Source: Streptomyces sp. NBC_00286 (GTDB lineage: Bacteria > Actinomycetota > Actinomycetes > Streptomycetales > Streptomycetaceae). Taken from it: a stretch of 64,000 nucleotides of DNA. The stretch lies in assembly GCF_036173125.1 (NCBI RefSeq), contig NZ_CP108054.1, forward strand, positions 9,431,501 to 9,495,500, written 5' to 3'. The notes under the pieces are model-generated. The model made no database searches. It saw only the letters and a list, made by a program, of their open reading frames with translations, and was not told the DNA's origin. The first letter of the stretch is position 1; every line of letters starts with the position of its first letter. A program made the translations under genes and the position numbers. Below are positions 8,820 through 17,439 of this stretch, in pieces.

Positions 8820-9160
8820 CGCAGAGCGCCCTCCCGCCAGGCATAGGCGATCCCGGCGAGCAGGATCCCGAGGAACAAGAACATCTCGATCACCGCGCTG
8901 GGCCCCATGGCGGAGATCACGCGCGTCCACGGGTACATGAAGACCATCTCCATGTCGAAGGCGAGAAAGAGCATCGTCACCGTGTACCAGCGCACATGGA
9001 ACCGGCTTACCGCGTGCTCCACCGGCTCCGATCCCGATCCGAACGGCGTCGCGGACAGCGCTGCCGAACCGATCCGCCCCGCCCACGCCGACGCATAGAC
9101 GCTCGCAACGGCGACCAGGGCCATACCGAGCAGAGACAGCGCCGCAGCGGTGCCGCTCAT
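8810..9160 (-). CDS. nuoA: NADH-quinone oxidoreductase subunit A-like
   Basis: A 116-residue protein with three hydrophobic segments. The core RFHVRWYTVTMLFLAFDMEM followed by VFMYPWTRV is the NuoA/ND3 signature, including the acidic FDMEMVF segment. The usual loop before it is partly kept as SGSEPVEHAVSRF in place of GcGfeP...aR.rF. The start at 9160 overlaps the stop of a 34-residue ORF (ATGA), with a GGTGAG ribosome-binding sequence before it. It is the first recognisable gene of the complex I-type operon and belongs with nuoH at the quinone-chamber end. Confidence 0.9.
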   Translation of the reverse strand: MSGTAAALSLLGMALVAVASVYASAWAGRIGSAALSATPFGSGSEPVEHAVSRFHVRWYTVTMLFLAFDMEMVFMYPWTRVISAMGPSAVIEMFLFLGILLAGIAYAWREGALRWT

Positions 9161-9261
9161 ACGTTCTCACCGTCCAGGCCGACGACCGACCGGCCAGACC
9201 ATGCCGGCAGAACCCTCCCTCCGCGCACCGCGTACACCGATGCCTCCTCGCCCAGGAACAT
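9157..9261 (-). CDS. Small 34-residue ORF translationally coupled to nuoA
   Basis: This short ORF starts MFLGEEASVYAVRGGRVLPA and ends with a TGA that overlaps the nuoA start (ATGA). On the minus strand AAGGAGG lies five bases before the ATG at 9259-9261, the strongest ribosome-binding site of the operon. No family is recognised and there is no membrane segment. It may be a leader peptide that sets translation of nuoA, or a very small accessory protein. Confidence 0.5.
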   Translation of the reverse strand: MFLGEEASVYAVRGGRVLPAWSGRSVVGLDGENV

Positions 9262-9588
9262 CCTTGCCTCCTTACCGGCCTGTTTGAATCCATTGGGGTA
9301 CCCCCCGGAGGCAGGCGCAATCCGGGGTAGCGCCCGGCTGCCGGTGCTCCAAGGGCACGGGCCATCAGCTCCGCGGCCGCCGCAGGTCGGCCGCCACCCG
9401 CTGACCCGGAGCGACGCAGCAGCGACCCGCACTGAAGCGACCCACATGGACTGGCCACCAGCAATCCAGGGAGCGCGCAATGATCAACGTGGTGATAGGG
9501 ACGGCGCCGCGGGGGTACTGAGTGTGGTCCGGAGTCGACCACCGAAGGGCCGGCGGTGGATTCGTGGAACGGCAGGCAGGAGAGGGCG
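9262..9588. other. Divergent intergenic region between nuo operon and holin-like gene
   Basis: No convincing gene is seen in this 327-base stretch. It holds a possible stress-type promoter for the nuo operon at about 9298-9323 on the minus strand, with the 10-base palindrome GGGGTACCCC at 9295-9304. The plus-strand side must carry the promoter of the downstream holin-like gene, but no clear consensus was found. Confidence 0.5.
9298..9323 (-). promoter_or_regulatory. Possible SigB/SigH-type promoter of the nuo-like operon
   Basis: Read on the minus strand, GGAT is followed after 16 bases by GGGTAC (9298-9303). This fits the Streptomyces general-stress consensus GNNT-N14-16-GGGTAC/T, with transcription expected to start about 30 bases before the 34-residue ORF. 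The -35 match is minimal, so this is suggestive only. Confidence 0.35.
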
Positions 9589-10056
9589 ATGCACACGCGA
9601 GGTGATGATTCGGCGTCGGACGGCGGCCGCATGGGGGATGCCGCGGCCCGGCTGGCGGAGGACACCGCTGAACTGGCCCGACGGGAGGTCAGGGCGATGC
9701 AGGACGAGGCCGTGACCGCGCTCAGGAGGTTCGGAGCGGGCGGACTGTTGCTCGCGGGCGCCGGTACCTGCGGTGTGCTCGCCCTGTGGTCGGCGCACGA
9801 GGCGCTGCTGCGGGCTGCCGAGTCCGTTCTGCCGAGGGCAAAGACGTCGGTGGTGCTGACGGGTGCGTACGCTTCCGGGGCCGCGGCGTTCGGCATGGCG
9901 GCCCGCAACCGGATCCGTGCCGGGGCGCACGCCACCGCCGGGGCCATGGAGAAGGAGGCAGGGCAGCTGGAGCAGGAGCATGCACCGATGCGGAGCGAGC
10001 CCGTCGAGCGCGGTGGGGAGGACATCGGCCCCGGCGGATCGGACGCTGGTTCCTGA
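9589..10056 (+). CDS. Holin-X-like small membrane protein (phage holin family, actinobacterial)
   Basis: A 155-residue protein. Residues about 15-50 form an amphipathic charged helix (AAARLAEDTAELARREVRAM). Two hydrophobic helices follow, roughly at 52-78 and 88-110, and then a charged C-terminal tail. This pattern matches the Actinobacterial Holin-X/phage_holin_3_6 family common in Streptomyces stress regions, where lytic function is unproven. The ATG at 9589 is preferred over an in-frame GTG at 9556 because CAGGAGAGGG lies just upstream. It stands alone between two divergent operons. Confidence 0.7.
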   Translation: MHTRGDDSASDGGRMGDAAARLAEDTAELARREVRAMQDEAVTALRRFGAGGLLLAGAGTCGVLALWSAHEALLRAAESVLPRAKTSVVLTGAYASGAAAFGMAARNRIRAGAHATAGAMEKEAGQLEQEHAPMRSEPVERGGEDIGPGGSDAGS

Positions 10057-10384
10057 GGCGAGGGAACGACGTACCATCGACGGCGGTGAGGTCACCCCCG
10101 CGGGTGTGCGCGCCGTTCCGGTCCTCGGCGGCCGGCGTAAAGCGGGCCGTCCGCGCCGACAGCGAGGGATAGGGCTCCGCCGAGATGCGGGCCGAACACG
10201 CCGTGCGGCGCCGGCTCGACGCGATCGCCCGTGCCATGCCGGCGGCCATCCGGGCCAGCCACAACGACGACGCGTTCGACGACCAGCGCGATTCGATCCG
10301 GATGGAGGAAGAGACTGACGGCTGCGGGCGAAACGCCGCCACGGTCCTTCGCACCCCGGGCGGAAGCGGCGAGCATGCCGCGTC
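10057..10384. other. Non-coding stretch upstream of the hydrogenase maturation operon
   Basis: Several short overlapping frames exist here but none shows a family signature, a good ribosome-binding site or consistent codon use. The stretch presumably contains the promoter of the hypX operon. No stress-type or other consensus could be assigned with confidence. Confidence 0.5.
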
Positions 10385-12181
10385 ATGGACATCCTGCTCG
10401 TCGCCAGCACCTTCAACAGTCTCTCCCAGCGCGTGTACGCCGAACTGTCGGAGCACGGCCACCGGGTGGACGTTGTCCTCGCCGCGTACGGTGCCGACGA
10501 GGTCCGCGCCGCTGTACGGGAACTGCGCCCGGAGCTGATCATCGCGCCGATGCTGAAGACGGCCCTGCCAGAAGACGTGTGGCGGGAGAACACCTGTCTC
10601 ATCGTGCACCCGGGACCGCCCGGCGACCGCGGGCCGTCGTCCTTGGACTGGGCGATCGCCGAGGAGGTGCCGCGCTGGGGCGTGACGGTCCTGCAGGCCG
10701 AGGCGGCGATGGACGCGGGGGCCGTCTGGGCGGCGGTGCCGTTCTCGGTGCCGCCGGTGGGCAAGAGCGACCTGTACCGCAACGAGGCCTCCGACGCCGC
10801 CGTTGCCGCCGTGCGGCAGGCTGTGCAGCGGTACGCCGACGGCTCGTTCAAACCGCGGCCGCAGAGCGATCCCTCGGTCCGCGTGGTGTGGCGGGACTTC
10901 TTCCGCCAGGAGCGGCGGCGCATCGACTGGGAGGGCGACAGTACCGAAACCGTGCTGCGTAAACTCCGCGGGGCCGACTCGCAGCCGGGAGTGCTGGACG
11001 AACTCCTGGGCCGTGAGGTGTTCCTGCACGGCGGGCATCCGGAGGACCGGCTGCGCGGCCGTCCCGGCGACCTGCTCGCGACGCGGGCCGGAGCCGTGTG
11101 CCGGGCCACCCGGGACGGCGCGGTCTGGATCCCCGAAATCCGACCGCGCAAGAGCTCGGGCGACCCGGCGCCCTTCCGGCGCCCGGCGGCCTCAGTGCTG
11201 GCCTCGCTGTCGGATCCGTCGGCCCACCGTTTCCCTGGCCCGGTCGGCAGCGGTCTTTCGGGCGGTCGCCTGCCGTGCCCCACGGGTCCTCCCCTGAGGC
11301 TTCCGGACATGCCGGCCCCGCTCGAGCTACCCCTCGACCGCCGCACCTGGGCGGACATCCGCTACCGGCAGCTCGGCAACGTCGGCCTGCTGAGGTTCTC
11401 CTTCCCCAGCGGTGCCATGAGCACCGGCCAGTGCCGCAGGCTGCTCGCCGCCTACCGGTATGCGCTCTCCCGCCCGACCTCGGTGCTGGTCCTCGGCGGT
11501 ACCCGTGACTTCTTCTCCAACGGCATCCACCTGAACGTCATCGAGGCGGCCGCCGACCCGGCCGGGGAGTCCTGGACCAACCTGAACGCGATGGACGACC
11601 TGGTCGAGGCGGTGCTGCGCACCACCGACCGGTTGGTCGTGGCGGCGCTCGGTGGCAACGCGGCGGCGGGCGGCGTCATGCTCGCCCTCGCCGCCGACGA
11701 GGTGTGGTGCCGTACGGGCGCCGTCCTCAACCCGCACTACCGGCGGATGGGCCTGTACGGGGCGGAGTTCTGGACGTACACCCTGCCGCGCCGCGTCGGA
11801 GCGGAGACGGCCGAGCGGCTGGTGACCGAGGCGCTGCCGGTGAGTGCCGCCGCGGCCGTCGGCATGGGGCTGGTGGACCGCCTGGTGCCGGTCGCGGCAC
11901 AGGAGTTCGCGGCCGAGGTGGAGCGTGTGGCCGTGGCACTCGCCGATGCCCCGGACCTGGCAGAGCGGGTCGCGGCCAAGGCCCAGGCACGGGAGCGGGA
12001 CGAGGCCATCCGGCCGCTCGCACAGTACCGGCAGGCCGAACTGGCCCGCATGCACACCATCTTCTTCGACCCGCAAGCCCCCTACCACGCCCTGCGCTCC
12101 GCCTTCGTACGGAAGACGCCGAGCGGCTCTGCCCGGCCGCTCGCCCCTGTCGGCGAGCCCGCCGCCGGGAGCGTCCGGTGA
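10385..12181 (+). CDS. hypX: HypX/HoxX: CO-ligand synthesis enzyme for [NiFe] hydrogenase
   Basis: A 598-residue two-domain maturation protein. Residues 1-200 are a formyltransferase-like domain, with the tetrahydrofolate-site motif HPGPPGDRGPSSLDWAI. The C-terminal half (about 320-560) is a crotonase-fold domain containing LGGTRDFFSNGIHLN and GGNAAAGGVMLALAADEVWC. In the known HypX family the formyl group of N10-formyl-tetrahydrofolate is converted to CO, the active-site iron ligand, under oxic conditions. It heads the maturation operon, and its TGA overlaps the GTG of the endopeptidase gene. Its presence supports maturation during aerobic growth. Confidence 0.93.
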   Translation: MDILLVASTFNSLSQRVYAELSEHGHRVDVVLAAYGADEVRAAVRELRPELIIAPMLKTALPEDVWRENTCLIVHPGPPGDRGPSSLDWAIAEEVPRWGVTVLQAEAAMDAGAVWAAVPFSVPPVGKSDLYRNEASDAAVAAVRQAVQRYADGSFKPRPQSDPSVRVVWRDFFRQERRRIDWEGDSTETVLRKLRGADSQPGVLDELLGREVFLHGGHPEDRLRGRPGDLLATRAGAVCRATRDGAVWIPEIRPRKSSGDPAPFRRPAASVLASLSDPSAHRFPGPVGSGLSGGRLPCPTGPPLRLPDMPAPLELPLDRRTWADIRYRQLGNVGLLRFSFPSGAMSTGQCRRLLAAYRYALSRPTSVLVLGGTRDFFSNGIHLNVIEAAADPAGESWTNLNAMDDLVEAVLRTTDRLVVAALGGNAAAGGVMLALAADEVWCRTGAVLNPHYRRMGLYGAEFWTYTLPRRVGAETAERLVTEALPVSAAAAVGMGLVDRLVPVAAQEFAAEVERVAVALADAPDLAERVAAKAQARERDEAIRPLAQYRQAELARMHTIFFDPQAPYHALRSAFVRKTPSGSARPLAPVGEPAAGSVR

Positions 12182-12774
12182 CTGAGCCCCGCACGCGTCT
12201 GCTGGTGGCGGGCGTCGGCAACATCTTCCTCGCGGACGACGCCTTCGGCCCCGAGGTGATCCGCGCCCTCGATCGGCGCCCGCTGCCGCCCCAGGTGCGG
12301 GTGCGGGACTTCGGCATCCGCGGCCTCGACCTGGCCTACGAACTGCTGGACGGCTACGCCACCGCGGTTCTCGTCGACGCCGCGCCGCGCGGTCACCGCC
12401 CGGGCACCCTGTCCCTGATCGAACCCGATCTGCCGGAGGCCACGCCTGCCACCACCCCGCCGGAGGCCCACGGCATGGACCCGGCCAAGGTGCTGTCCCT
12501 GGCCGCGCACCTGGGCCACGGCACGCTGCCGCGCGTCCTCGTGCTCGCCTGCGAGCCGCAGGTGCTGCCGCGCGGCGACGAGGATATCGTCCCGGGGTTG
12601 AGCACACCGGTGCGGGAGGCGGTCGTCCGGGCCGTGACGGCCCTGCACACGATCGTGCCGGTCCTGCTCGCCGACCCTGCCGCCACCCAGCCGTTGGACC
12701 GCCCGGAGGAATCCGCGGACGCGTCCGCGGCCGGTCTCCCGCATCCGGTACCCGGCGGCGTCGAGTATCGATAG
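12178..12774 (+). CDS. [NiFe] hydrogenase maturation endopeptidase
   Basis: A 198-residue member of the HyaD/HybD/HoxM protease family. The motif GVGNIFLADDAFGPEVI carries the first acidic nickel-sensing residues. The second site appears as VLVDAAPRGHRPGTLSL and the histidine as AAHLGHGTLPRVLVL. These enzymes trim the C-terminal extension of the large subunit once nickel is inserted; the likely client is HhyL, encoded about 8 kb away. The GTG start at 12178 overlaps the hypX stop (GTGA). The Pro/Asp-rich tail after residue 165 is longer than in most relatives. Confidence 0.9.
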   Translation: MTEPRTRLLVAGVGNIFLADDAFGPEVIRALDRRPLPPQVRVRDFGIRGLDLAYELLDGYATAVLVDAAPRGHRPGTLSLIEPDLPEATPATTPPEAHGMDPAKVLSLAAHLGHGTLPRVLVLACEPQVLPRGDEDIVPGLSTPVREAVVRAVTALHTIVPVLLADPAATQPLDRPEESADASAAGLPHPVPGGVEYR

Positions 12775-12875
12775 CGGGCCGGGCCCTGTCGCCCACCGCG
12801 CGGATCCGCAGCGGACCGGACTCGGTCGTCCCCCCGTCCCGATTCGTTTCCAGCCGATCACGAGGAGCAGTACGC

Positions 12876-13655
12876 ATGTGCCAGTCCGCCGACGTCACCC
12901 GGGCCGTGCTGGCGAAGAATGACGGCCTGGCCGCCGACCTGCGGGGCGAACTTGCCCGGCAGAGCGTGACCTTGGTCAACCTGCTGTCCAGCCCCGGCAG
13001 CGGCAAGACGGAGCTGCTCGGACAGGTGCTGGCCCGGGCGGTGGAACGGCGCGTCCCCGTGGCGGCGCTCACCGCGGACCTGGCGACGGAGAACGACGCG
13101 CGGCGGCTCGCCCGCGCGGGAGCGCCGGTGAAACAGCTGCTGACCGACGGACTGTGTCATCTGGAGGCCCGGCAGGTCCGCCGCCATCTCGACGGCTGGC
13201 TGCCCGAGGCCACCGCTGTGCTGTTCGTGGAGAACGTCGGCAATCTGGTCTGCCCGGCGTCCTACGACCTCGGCGAAACCCTGCGGATCGTGCTCATGGC
13301 AGTGACCGAGGGCGAGGACAAACCGCTGAAGTACCCCACCGCCTTCGGCTCCGCCCACCTGGTGGTCCTCACCAAGACCGACCTGGCCGAGGCCGCCGGT
13401 TTCGACGCTGCGGCCTTCCGAGCCCATGTGCGGCAGGTCAACCCCGGAGTGGAGGTCGTACGCTCCTGCGCCCGCACAGGTGACGGTGTCGACACCGTCC
13501 TGGAACGAGTCCTCGCCGTGCGCGACGGCGACCCCGCGCACCGGCCTCCACTCGCCCCGCATCCCTACGGCCACGTCCACGAGCCCGAGGACGGCCCCGC
13601 ATCCCCGGACGAGCCGCATCCACACCCGCACGCCGTGGCCGGCCCCGCCTCGTGA
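12876..13655 (+). CDS. hypB: HypB: GTPase for nickel insertion, with C-terminal His-rich tail
   Basis: A 259-residue GTPase of the HypB/UreG type. The Walker A motif is SSPGSGKTEL (about residues 44-53), the switch region contains ENVGNLVCPASYDLGE with its conserved cysteine, and TKTDLAE is the guanine-specificity loop. GAGGAG precedes the ATG by seven bases. HypB helps HypA deliver nickel to the hydrogenase large subunit. The histidine-rich nickel-storage stretch, usually near the N-terminus, lies here at the C-terminus (about 228-254, including PHPYGHVHEP and PHPHPH). The N-terminal CxxCGC high-affinity motif is absent; only one cysteine is at position 2. Confidence 0.93.
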   Translation: MCQSADVTRAVLAKNDGLAADLRGELARQSVTLVNLLSSPGSGKTELLGQVLARAVERRVPVAALTADLATENDARRLARAGAPVKQLLTDGLCHLEARQVRRHLDGWLPEATAVLFVENVGNLVCPASYDLGETLRIVLMAVTEGEDKPLKYPTAFGSAHLVVLTKTDLAEAAGFDAAAFRAHVRQVNPGVEVVRSCARTGDGVDTVLERVLAVRDGDPAHRPPLAPHPYGHVHEPEDGPASPDEPHPHPHAVAGPAS

Positions 13656-16015
13656 CCGCCCCCACCACCGAGGGCGTGCGGCGCCGTATCACCGTGCGCG
13701 GCACGGTGCAGGGCGTGGGCTTCCGCCCCTACGTGCACCGCCTGGCCTCCGACCTCGCGCTCGCCGGATTCGTGAGCAACACCCCGAACGGTGTGCTGAT
13801 CGAAGTGGAGGGCCCGCCGGAGGGCGTCGAACGATTCTGCGACCGGCTTGCCCAGGAGCCTCCCCCGCTGGCCGCCGTGACCGGCATCGCCGTTGAGTCC
13901 GTCCCCGCCACGGGCACCGGCGCCCCCTTCACGATCCGGCCCTCGGAGCAGTCCCCGGGACGCACGCTGCTCCCGCCCGACACCGCGACCTGCGCCGATT
14001 GCCTGCGGGAGCTGAGCGATCCGGCGGACCGCCGTCACCGGCACCCGTTCGTCACCTGCACCCACTGCGGGCCCCGCTTCACCATCGCCACGGGAATGCC
14101 GTACGACCGGGTGGCCACGACCATGGCGGACTTCCCGATGTGCGCCGCGTGTGCCACGGAGTACGGCGATCCCGGCGACCGGCGCTTCCACGCCCAACCC
14201 GCGGCCTGCCCCGACTGCGGACCCCGGCTGTGTCTGGTGCCCGCGGCCGGGAGCGACCTGCATCCCGCCAAGGACGCGGACGCACTGACGGCGGCCAGGG
14301 CCCTGCTGGCCTCGGGGCGGATCGTCGCCGTCAAGGGCATCGGCGGCTACCACCTGGCCTGCGACGCCACCGACGACCGGGCCGTCGCCGTGCTGCGCAC
14401 CCGCAAGAAGCGAGGTGGCCAGCCGTTCGCGGTCATGTGTGCCGACCTGGCCACGGTCGAGCGGATCGCCCTGCTCTCCGGCGCTGAACGGGCGGCCCTC
14501 ACCAGCCCCCGGCGGCCCATCGTCCTACTGCGCCGCCGCACACCGGAAGGGACCGTCGGGCTCGCTCGCGGAGTGTGCGAAGGCAGCCCGCACCTCGGCG
14601 TGATGCTGCCCTACACCCCCGTACACACCCTGCTGTTCGGTCTCCCCGGCGACCCACCGGGCCCCCGTGCTCTGGTCATGACCAGCGGCAACCGCTCCGG
14701 GGAACCCATCGTCACGGACGACGACGAGGCGCTCACCCGCCTGGCCGGGCTGGCCGACGCCTGGCTCGTCCACGACCGGGCCATCGCCTCGCCGTGCGAC
14801 GACTCGCTGGTGCGCGTGCGGCCCGACGGCACCGAGCAGGTACTGCGCCGCTCCCGCGGCTACGTGCCCCGCCCGCTGCGCCTCCCGGTCGCGGTGCGTC
14901 CCGCGCTGGCCGTGGGGGGCGACCTGAAGAACGTCCCCTGCCTGGGTGAGGGAGACCAGGCCTGGTTCGGCCCGCACATCGGTGACATGGGCGACCTGGC
15001 CACCCTGGAGGCCGCCGGGCGGGCGGACCGGCGGATGCGTCGTCTTACCGGCGTGACGCCCCGACTCGTCGCCGCCGACCGGCACCCGGGCTACCACTCG
15101 GCCCGGTGGGCCCGCGACCTCGCCACCGCCTCGCCGGGGCAAAGGCCCTTCCTCGTCCAGCACCATCACGCGCACATCGCCTCGGCGATGGCGGAGCACG
15201 GCCTCGACGGCACGGCGCCCGTGATCGGCGTCGCGTTCGACGGCACGGGTTACGGCGACGACGGCACGATCTGGGGCGGCGAGGTCCTGCTCGCCGACTA
15301 CGCCGGCTACCGGCGCTTCGCCCACCTGACCCCCGCCCCGCTGCCCGGCGGAGACGCGGGTGTGACCAACCCCTGCCGCATGGCGCTGGCGCGGCTGTGG
15401 GACGCAGGCCTGCCGTGGGAGGCGGACCTGCCCAGCGTCGCGGCTTGCACCTCCGTGGAACTCTCCGTGCTGGAGAGGCAGTTGACACGCGGGCTGGCGT
15501 CCGTGCCGACGTCCAGCATGGGACGGCTCTTCGACGCCGTATCCTCCCTCGTCGGCCTCTGCCACCGGGCGGGATACGAGGCGCAGGCCGCGCTGGAACT
15601 TCAGGCCGCCGCGGCCGTCGCCTGGGACGCGGACAGGGCGGCGTACGACTTCGGCGTCACCGGCGCAGACGGCACGCCCGGCACCCCATTGCGGTGCGAC
15701 CCCGCTCCGGTGCTGCGGGTGCTCGTCGCCGATCTGCGACGCGGTACCCCGGCCCCCGTGCTCGCGGCCCGCTTCCACCGCGGCGTCGCACGGGCCGTCG
15801 TGCAGATCTGCCGACATGCGCGCCGGGCCACCGGCCTGACCACCGTCGCCCTGACCGGCGGTGTCTTCGCCAACGCGCTGTTGGAGGAGGAGTGCACGGC
15901 GCTGTTGGCCCGGGACGGCTTCGCGGTACTGCGCCACGGCGAAGTCCCCCCGAACGACGGCGGGTTGTCCCTCGGCCAACTGGTGGTCGCGGCGCACGAA
16001 CGACTAGAGGAGTGA
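13652..16015 (+). CDS. hypF: HypF: carbamoyltransferase for cyanide-ligand synthesis
   Basis: A full-length 787-residue HypF. Domains in order are acylphosphatase (VRGTVQGVGFRPYVHRLA), two zinc-finger motifs (CADCLREL with CTHCGPRF, and CAACATEY with CPDCGPRL, residues about 110-200), a YrdC-like domain, and a C-terminal Kae1-like carbamoyltransferase domain with QHHHAHIASAMAEHG. It converts carbamoyl phosphate and passes the carbamoyl group to HypE for the CN ligands of the NiFe site. The GTG start lies in a GTGA overlap with hypB, and hypC follows after three bases. Confidence 0.95.
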   Translation: MTAPTTEGVRRRITVRGTVQGVGFRPYVHRLASDLALAGFVSNTPNGVLIEVEGPPEGVERFCDRLAQEPPPLAAVTGIAVESVPATGTGAPFTIRPSEQSPGRTLLPPDTATCADCLRELSDPADRRHRHPFVTCTHCGPRFTIATGMPYDRVATTMADFPMCAACATEYGDPGDRRFHAQPAACPDCGPRLCLVPAAGSDLHPAKDADALTAARALLASGRIVAVKGIGGYHLACDATDDRAVAVLRTRKKRGGQPFAVMCADLATVERIALLSGAERAALTSPRRPIVLLRRRTPEGTVGLARGVCEGSPHLGVMLPYTPVHTLLFGLPGDPPGPRALVMTSGNRSGEPIVTDDDEALTRLAGLADAWLVHDRAIASPCDDSLVRVRPDGTEQVLRRSRGYVPRPLRLPVAVRPALAVGGDLKNVPCLGEGDQAWFGPHIGDMGDLATLEAAGRADRRMRRLTGVTPRLVAADRHPGYHSARWARDLATASPGQRPFLVQHHHAHIASAMAEHGLDGTAPVIGVAFDGTGYGDDGTIWGGEVLLADYAGYRRFAHLTPAPLPGGDAGVTNPCRMALARLWDAGLPWEADLPSVAACTSVELSVLERQLTRGLASVPTSSMGRLFDAVSSLVGLCHRAGYEAQAALELQAAAAVAWDADRAAYDFGVTGADGTPGTPLRCDPAPVLRVLVADLRRGTPAPVLAARFHRGVARAVVQICRHARRATGLTTVALTGGVFANALLEEECTALLARDGFAVLRHGEVPPNDGGLSLGQLVVAAHERLEE

Positions 16016-16018
16016 CCC

Positions 16019-16300
16019 ATGTGCTTGGCAGTGCCCGGCAAGGTCGTCGCCATCGACGACGGCGCCGACCCGCTCACCGGGTTGATCGACTTCGGCGGTG
16101 TGCAGAAGCGGGCGTGCCTGGAGTACGTGCCGGAGGTGCGGGTGGGTGAGTACGTCATCGTGCACGTCGGCTTCGCCCTCCAGCGTCTGGACGAGGAGTC
16201 GGCGCAGGCCTCCTTGCGGCTCTTCGAGGAACTGGGGCTGCTGGAGGAGGAGTTCGGCGACGCCTGGGAACAGGCGGCAAAGGAGGCGGGAAGCCGATGA
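16019..16300 (+). CDS. hypC: HypC: hydrogenase maturation chaperone
   Basis: A 93-residue HypC/HupF protein opening with [10 protein letters not shown]. The second residue is the catalytic cysteine that binds the Fe(CN)2CO precursor with HypD. The middle contains the usual [20 protein letters not shown] segment. It lies three bases after hypF, preceded by GAGGAG, and overlaps hypD by ATGA. It carries the iron moiety between HypD and the HhyL apoprotein. Confidence 0.95.
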   Translation: MCLAVPGKVVAIDDGADPLTGLIDFGGVQKRACLEYVPEVRVGEYVIVHVGFALQRLDEESAQASLRLFEELGLLEEEFGDAWEQAAKEAGSR

Positions 16301-17439
16301 AGTACATCGACGAGTTCCACGACCCCGATCTGGCCCGGCGGCTGCTGGACGAGATCCGCGCGACGGTCACCCGGCCGTGGGCACTGATGGAGGTCTGCGG
16401 CGGACAGACCCACTCGATCATCCGGCACGGCATCGACCAACTGCTGCCCGAGGAGGTGGAGCTGATCCACGGCCCGGGCTGTCCCGTGTGTGTCACACCG
16501 CTGGAGATGATCGACAAGGCGCTGGAAATCGCCGCGCGTCCAGGGGTGATCTTCTGCTCCTTCGGCGACATGCTGCGGGTGCCGGGCACCGACCGTGACC
16601 TGTTCCGGGTCAAGGGCGAGGGCGGTGACGTACGGGTGGTCTACTCACCGCTCGACGCCCTGGAACTCGCCCGTCGGCACCCGGACCGGGAGGTGGTGTT
16701 CTTCGCCATCGGCTTCGAGACGACCGCCCCCGCGAACGCGATGGCCGTGCACCAGGCCCGCCGCCTGGGCCTGACCAACTTCAGCCTGCTGGTGTCCCAC
16801 GTGCGGGTGCCGCCCGCGATCGAGGCCATCATGACGGCCCCGTCCTGCCGGGTGCAGGGCTTCCTGGCCGCCGGGCACGTGTGCAGCGTGATGGGCACGG
16901 CCGAGTACCCGCAGCTGGCCGAGCGGCACCGCGTACCGGTCGTGGTCACCGGATTCGAACCCCTCGACATCCTGGAGGGCATCCGCCGTGCCGTCCGTCA
17001 ACTGGAGCGCGGCGAGCACCGCGTGGAGAACGCGTACGCCCGCGCCGTGCGCGAGGACGGGAATCCGGCCGCGGTCCGCATGATCGAGGAGGTGTTCGAG
17101 GTCACCGACCGGTCCTGGCGCGGCATCGGGCGCATCCCGTCGAGCGGCTGGCGGCTGACCGACGCCTTCCGTGCGTACGACGCCGAGCACCGCTTCGACG
17201 TCACCGGCATCCGCACCGAGGAGCCCGCCGAGTGTCGCAGCGGCGAGGTGCTCCAGGGGCTCATCAAGCCGACCGAGTGCTCCGCGTTCGGCACGACCTG
17301 CACCCCGCGCACCCCGCTCGGCGCCACCATGGTCTCCAGCGAGGGCGCCTGCGCGGCCTACTACCTGTACCGCCGGATGAACGGCCAGACACCGCAGGCC
17401 GACCGGGCCGCGCGGGAGGAGATGAACCCCGTTGCCTGA
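16297..17439 (+). CDS. hypD: HypD: iron-sulfur scaffold for Fe(CN)2CO assembly
   Basis: A 380-residue HypD of normal length. The conserved motif [17 protein letters not shown] is at about residue 30, the [10 protein letters not shown] redox-cysteine site is near 65, and [11 protein letters not shown] lies in the central domain. The C-terminal cysteines ([20 protein letters not shown]) bind the [4Fe-4S] cluster. It provides electrons and the platform on which HypE and HypC build the diatomic ligands. The gene overlaps hypC (ATGA) and hypE (8 bases), so the maturation genes are tightly coupled. Confidence 0.95.
   Translation: MKYIDEFHDPDLARRLLDEIRATVTRPWALMEVCGGQTHSIIRHGIDQLLPEEVELIHGPGCPVCVTPLEMIDKALEIAARPGVIFCSFGDMLRVPGTDRDLFRVKGEGGDVRVVYSPLDALELARRHPDREVVFFAIGFETTAPANAMAVHQARRLGLTNFSLLVSHVRVPPAIEAIMTAPSCRVQGFLAAGHVCSVMGTAEYPQLAERHRVPVVVTGFEPLDILEGIRRAVRQLERGEHRVENAYARAVREDGNPAAVRMIEEVFEVTDRSWRGIGRIPSSGWRLTDAFRAYDAEHRFDVTGIRTEEPAECRSGEVLQGLIKPTECSAFGTTCTPRTPLGATMVSSEGACAAYYLYRRMNGQTPQADRAAREEMNPVA

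Noticed and set aside
9157-9480. 107-residue frame that contains the 34-residue ORF
   Set aside because: The strong AAGGAGG belongs to the internal ATG at 9261. The upstream extension has no ribosome-binding site and overlaps the presumed promoter.
10185-10538. 117-residue plus-strand ORF just before and into hypX
   Set aside because: It overlaps the hypX start in another frame and shows no family resemblance after the first 60 residues.
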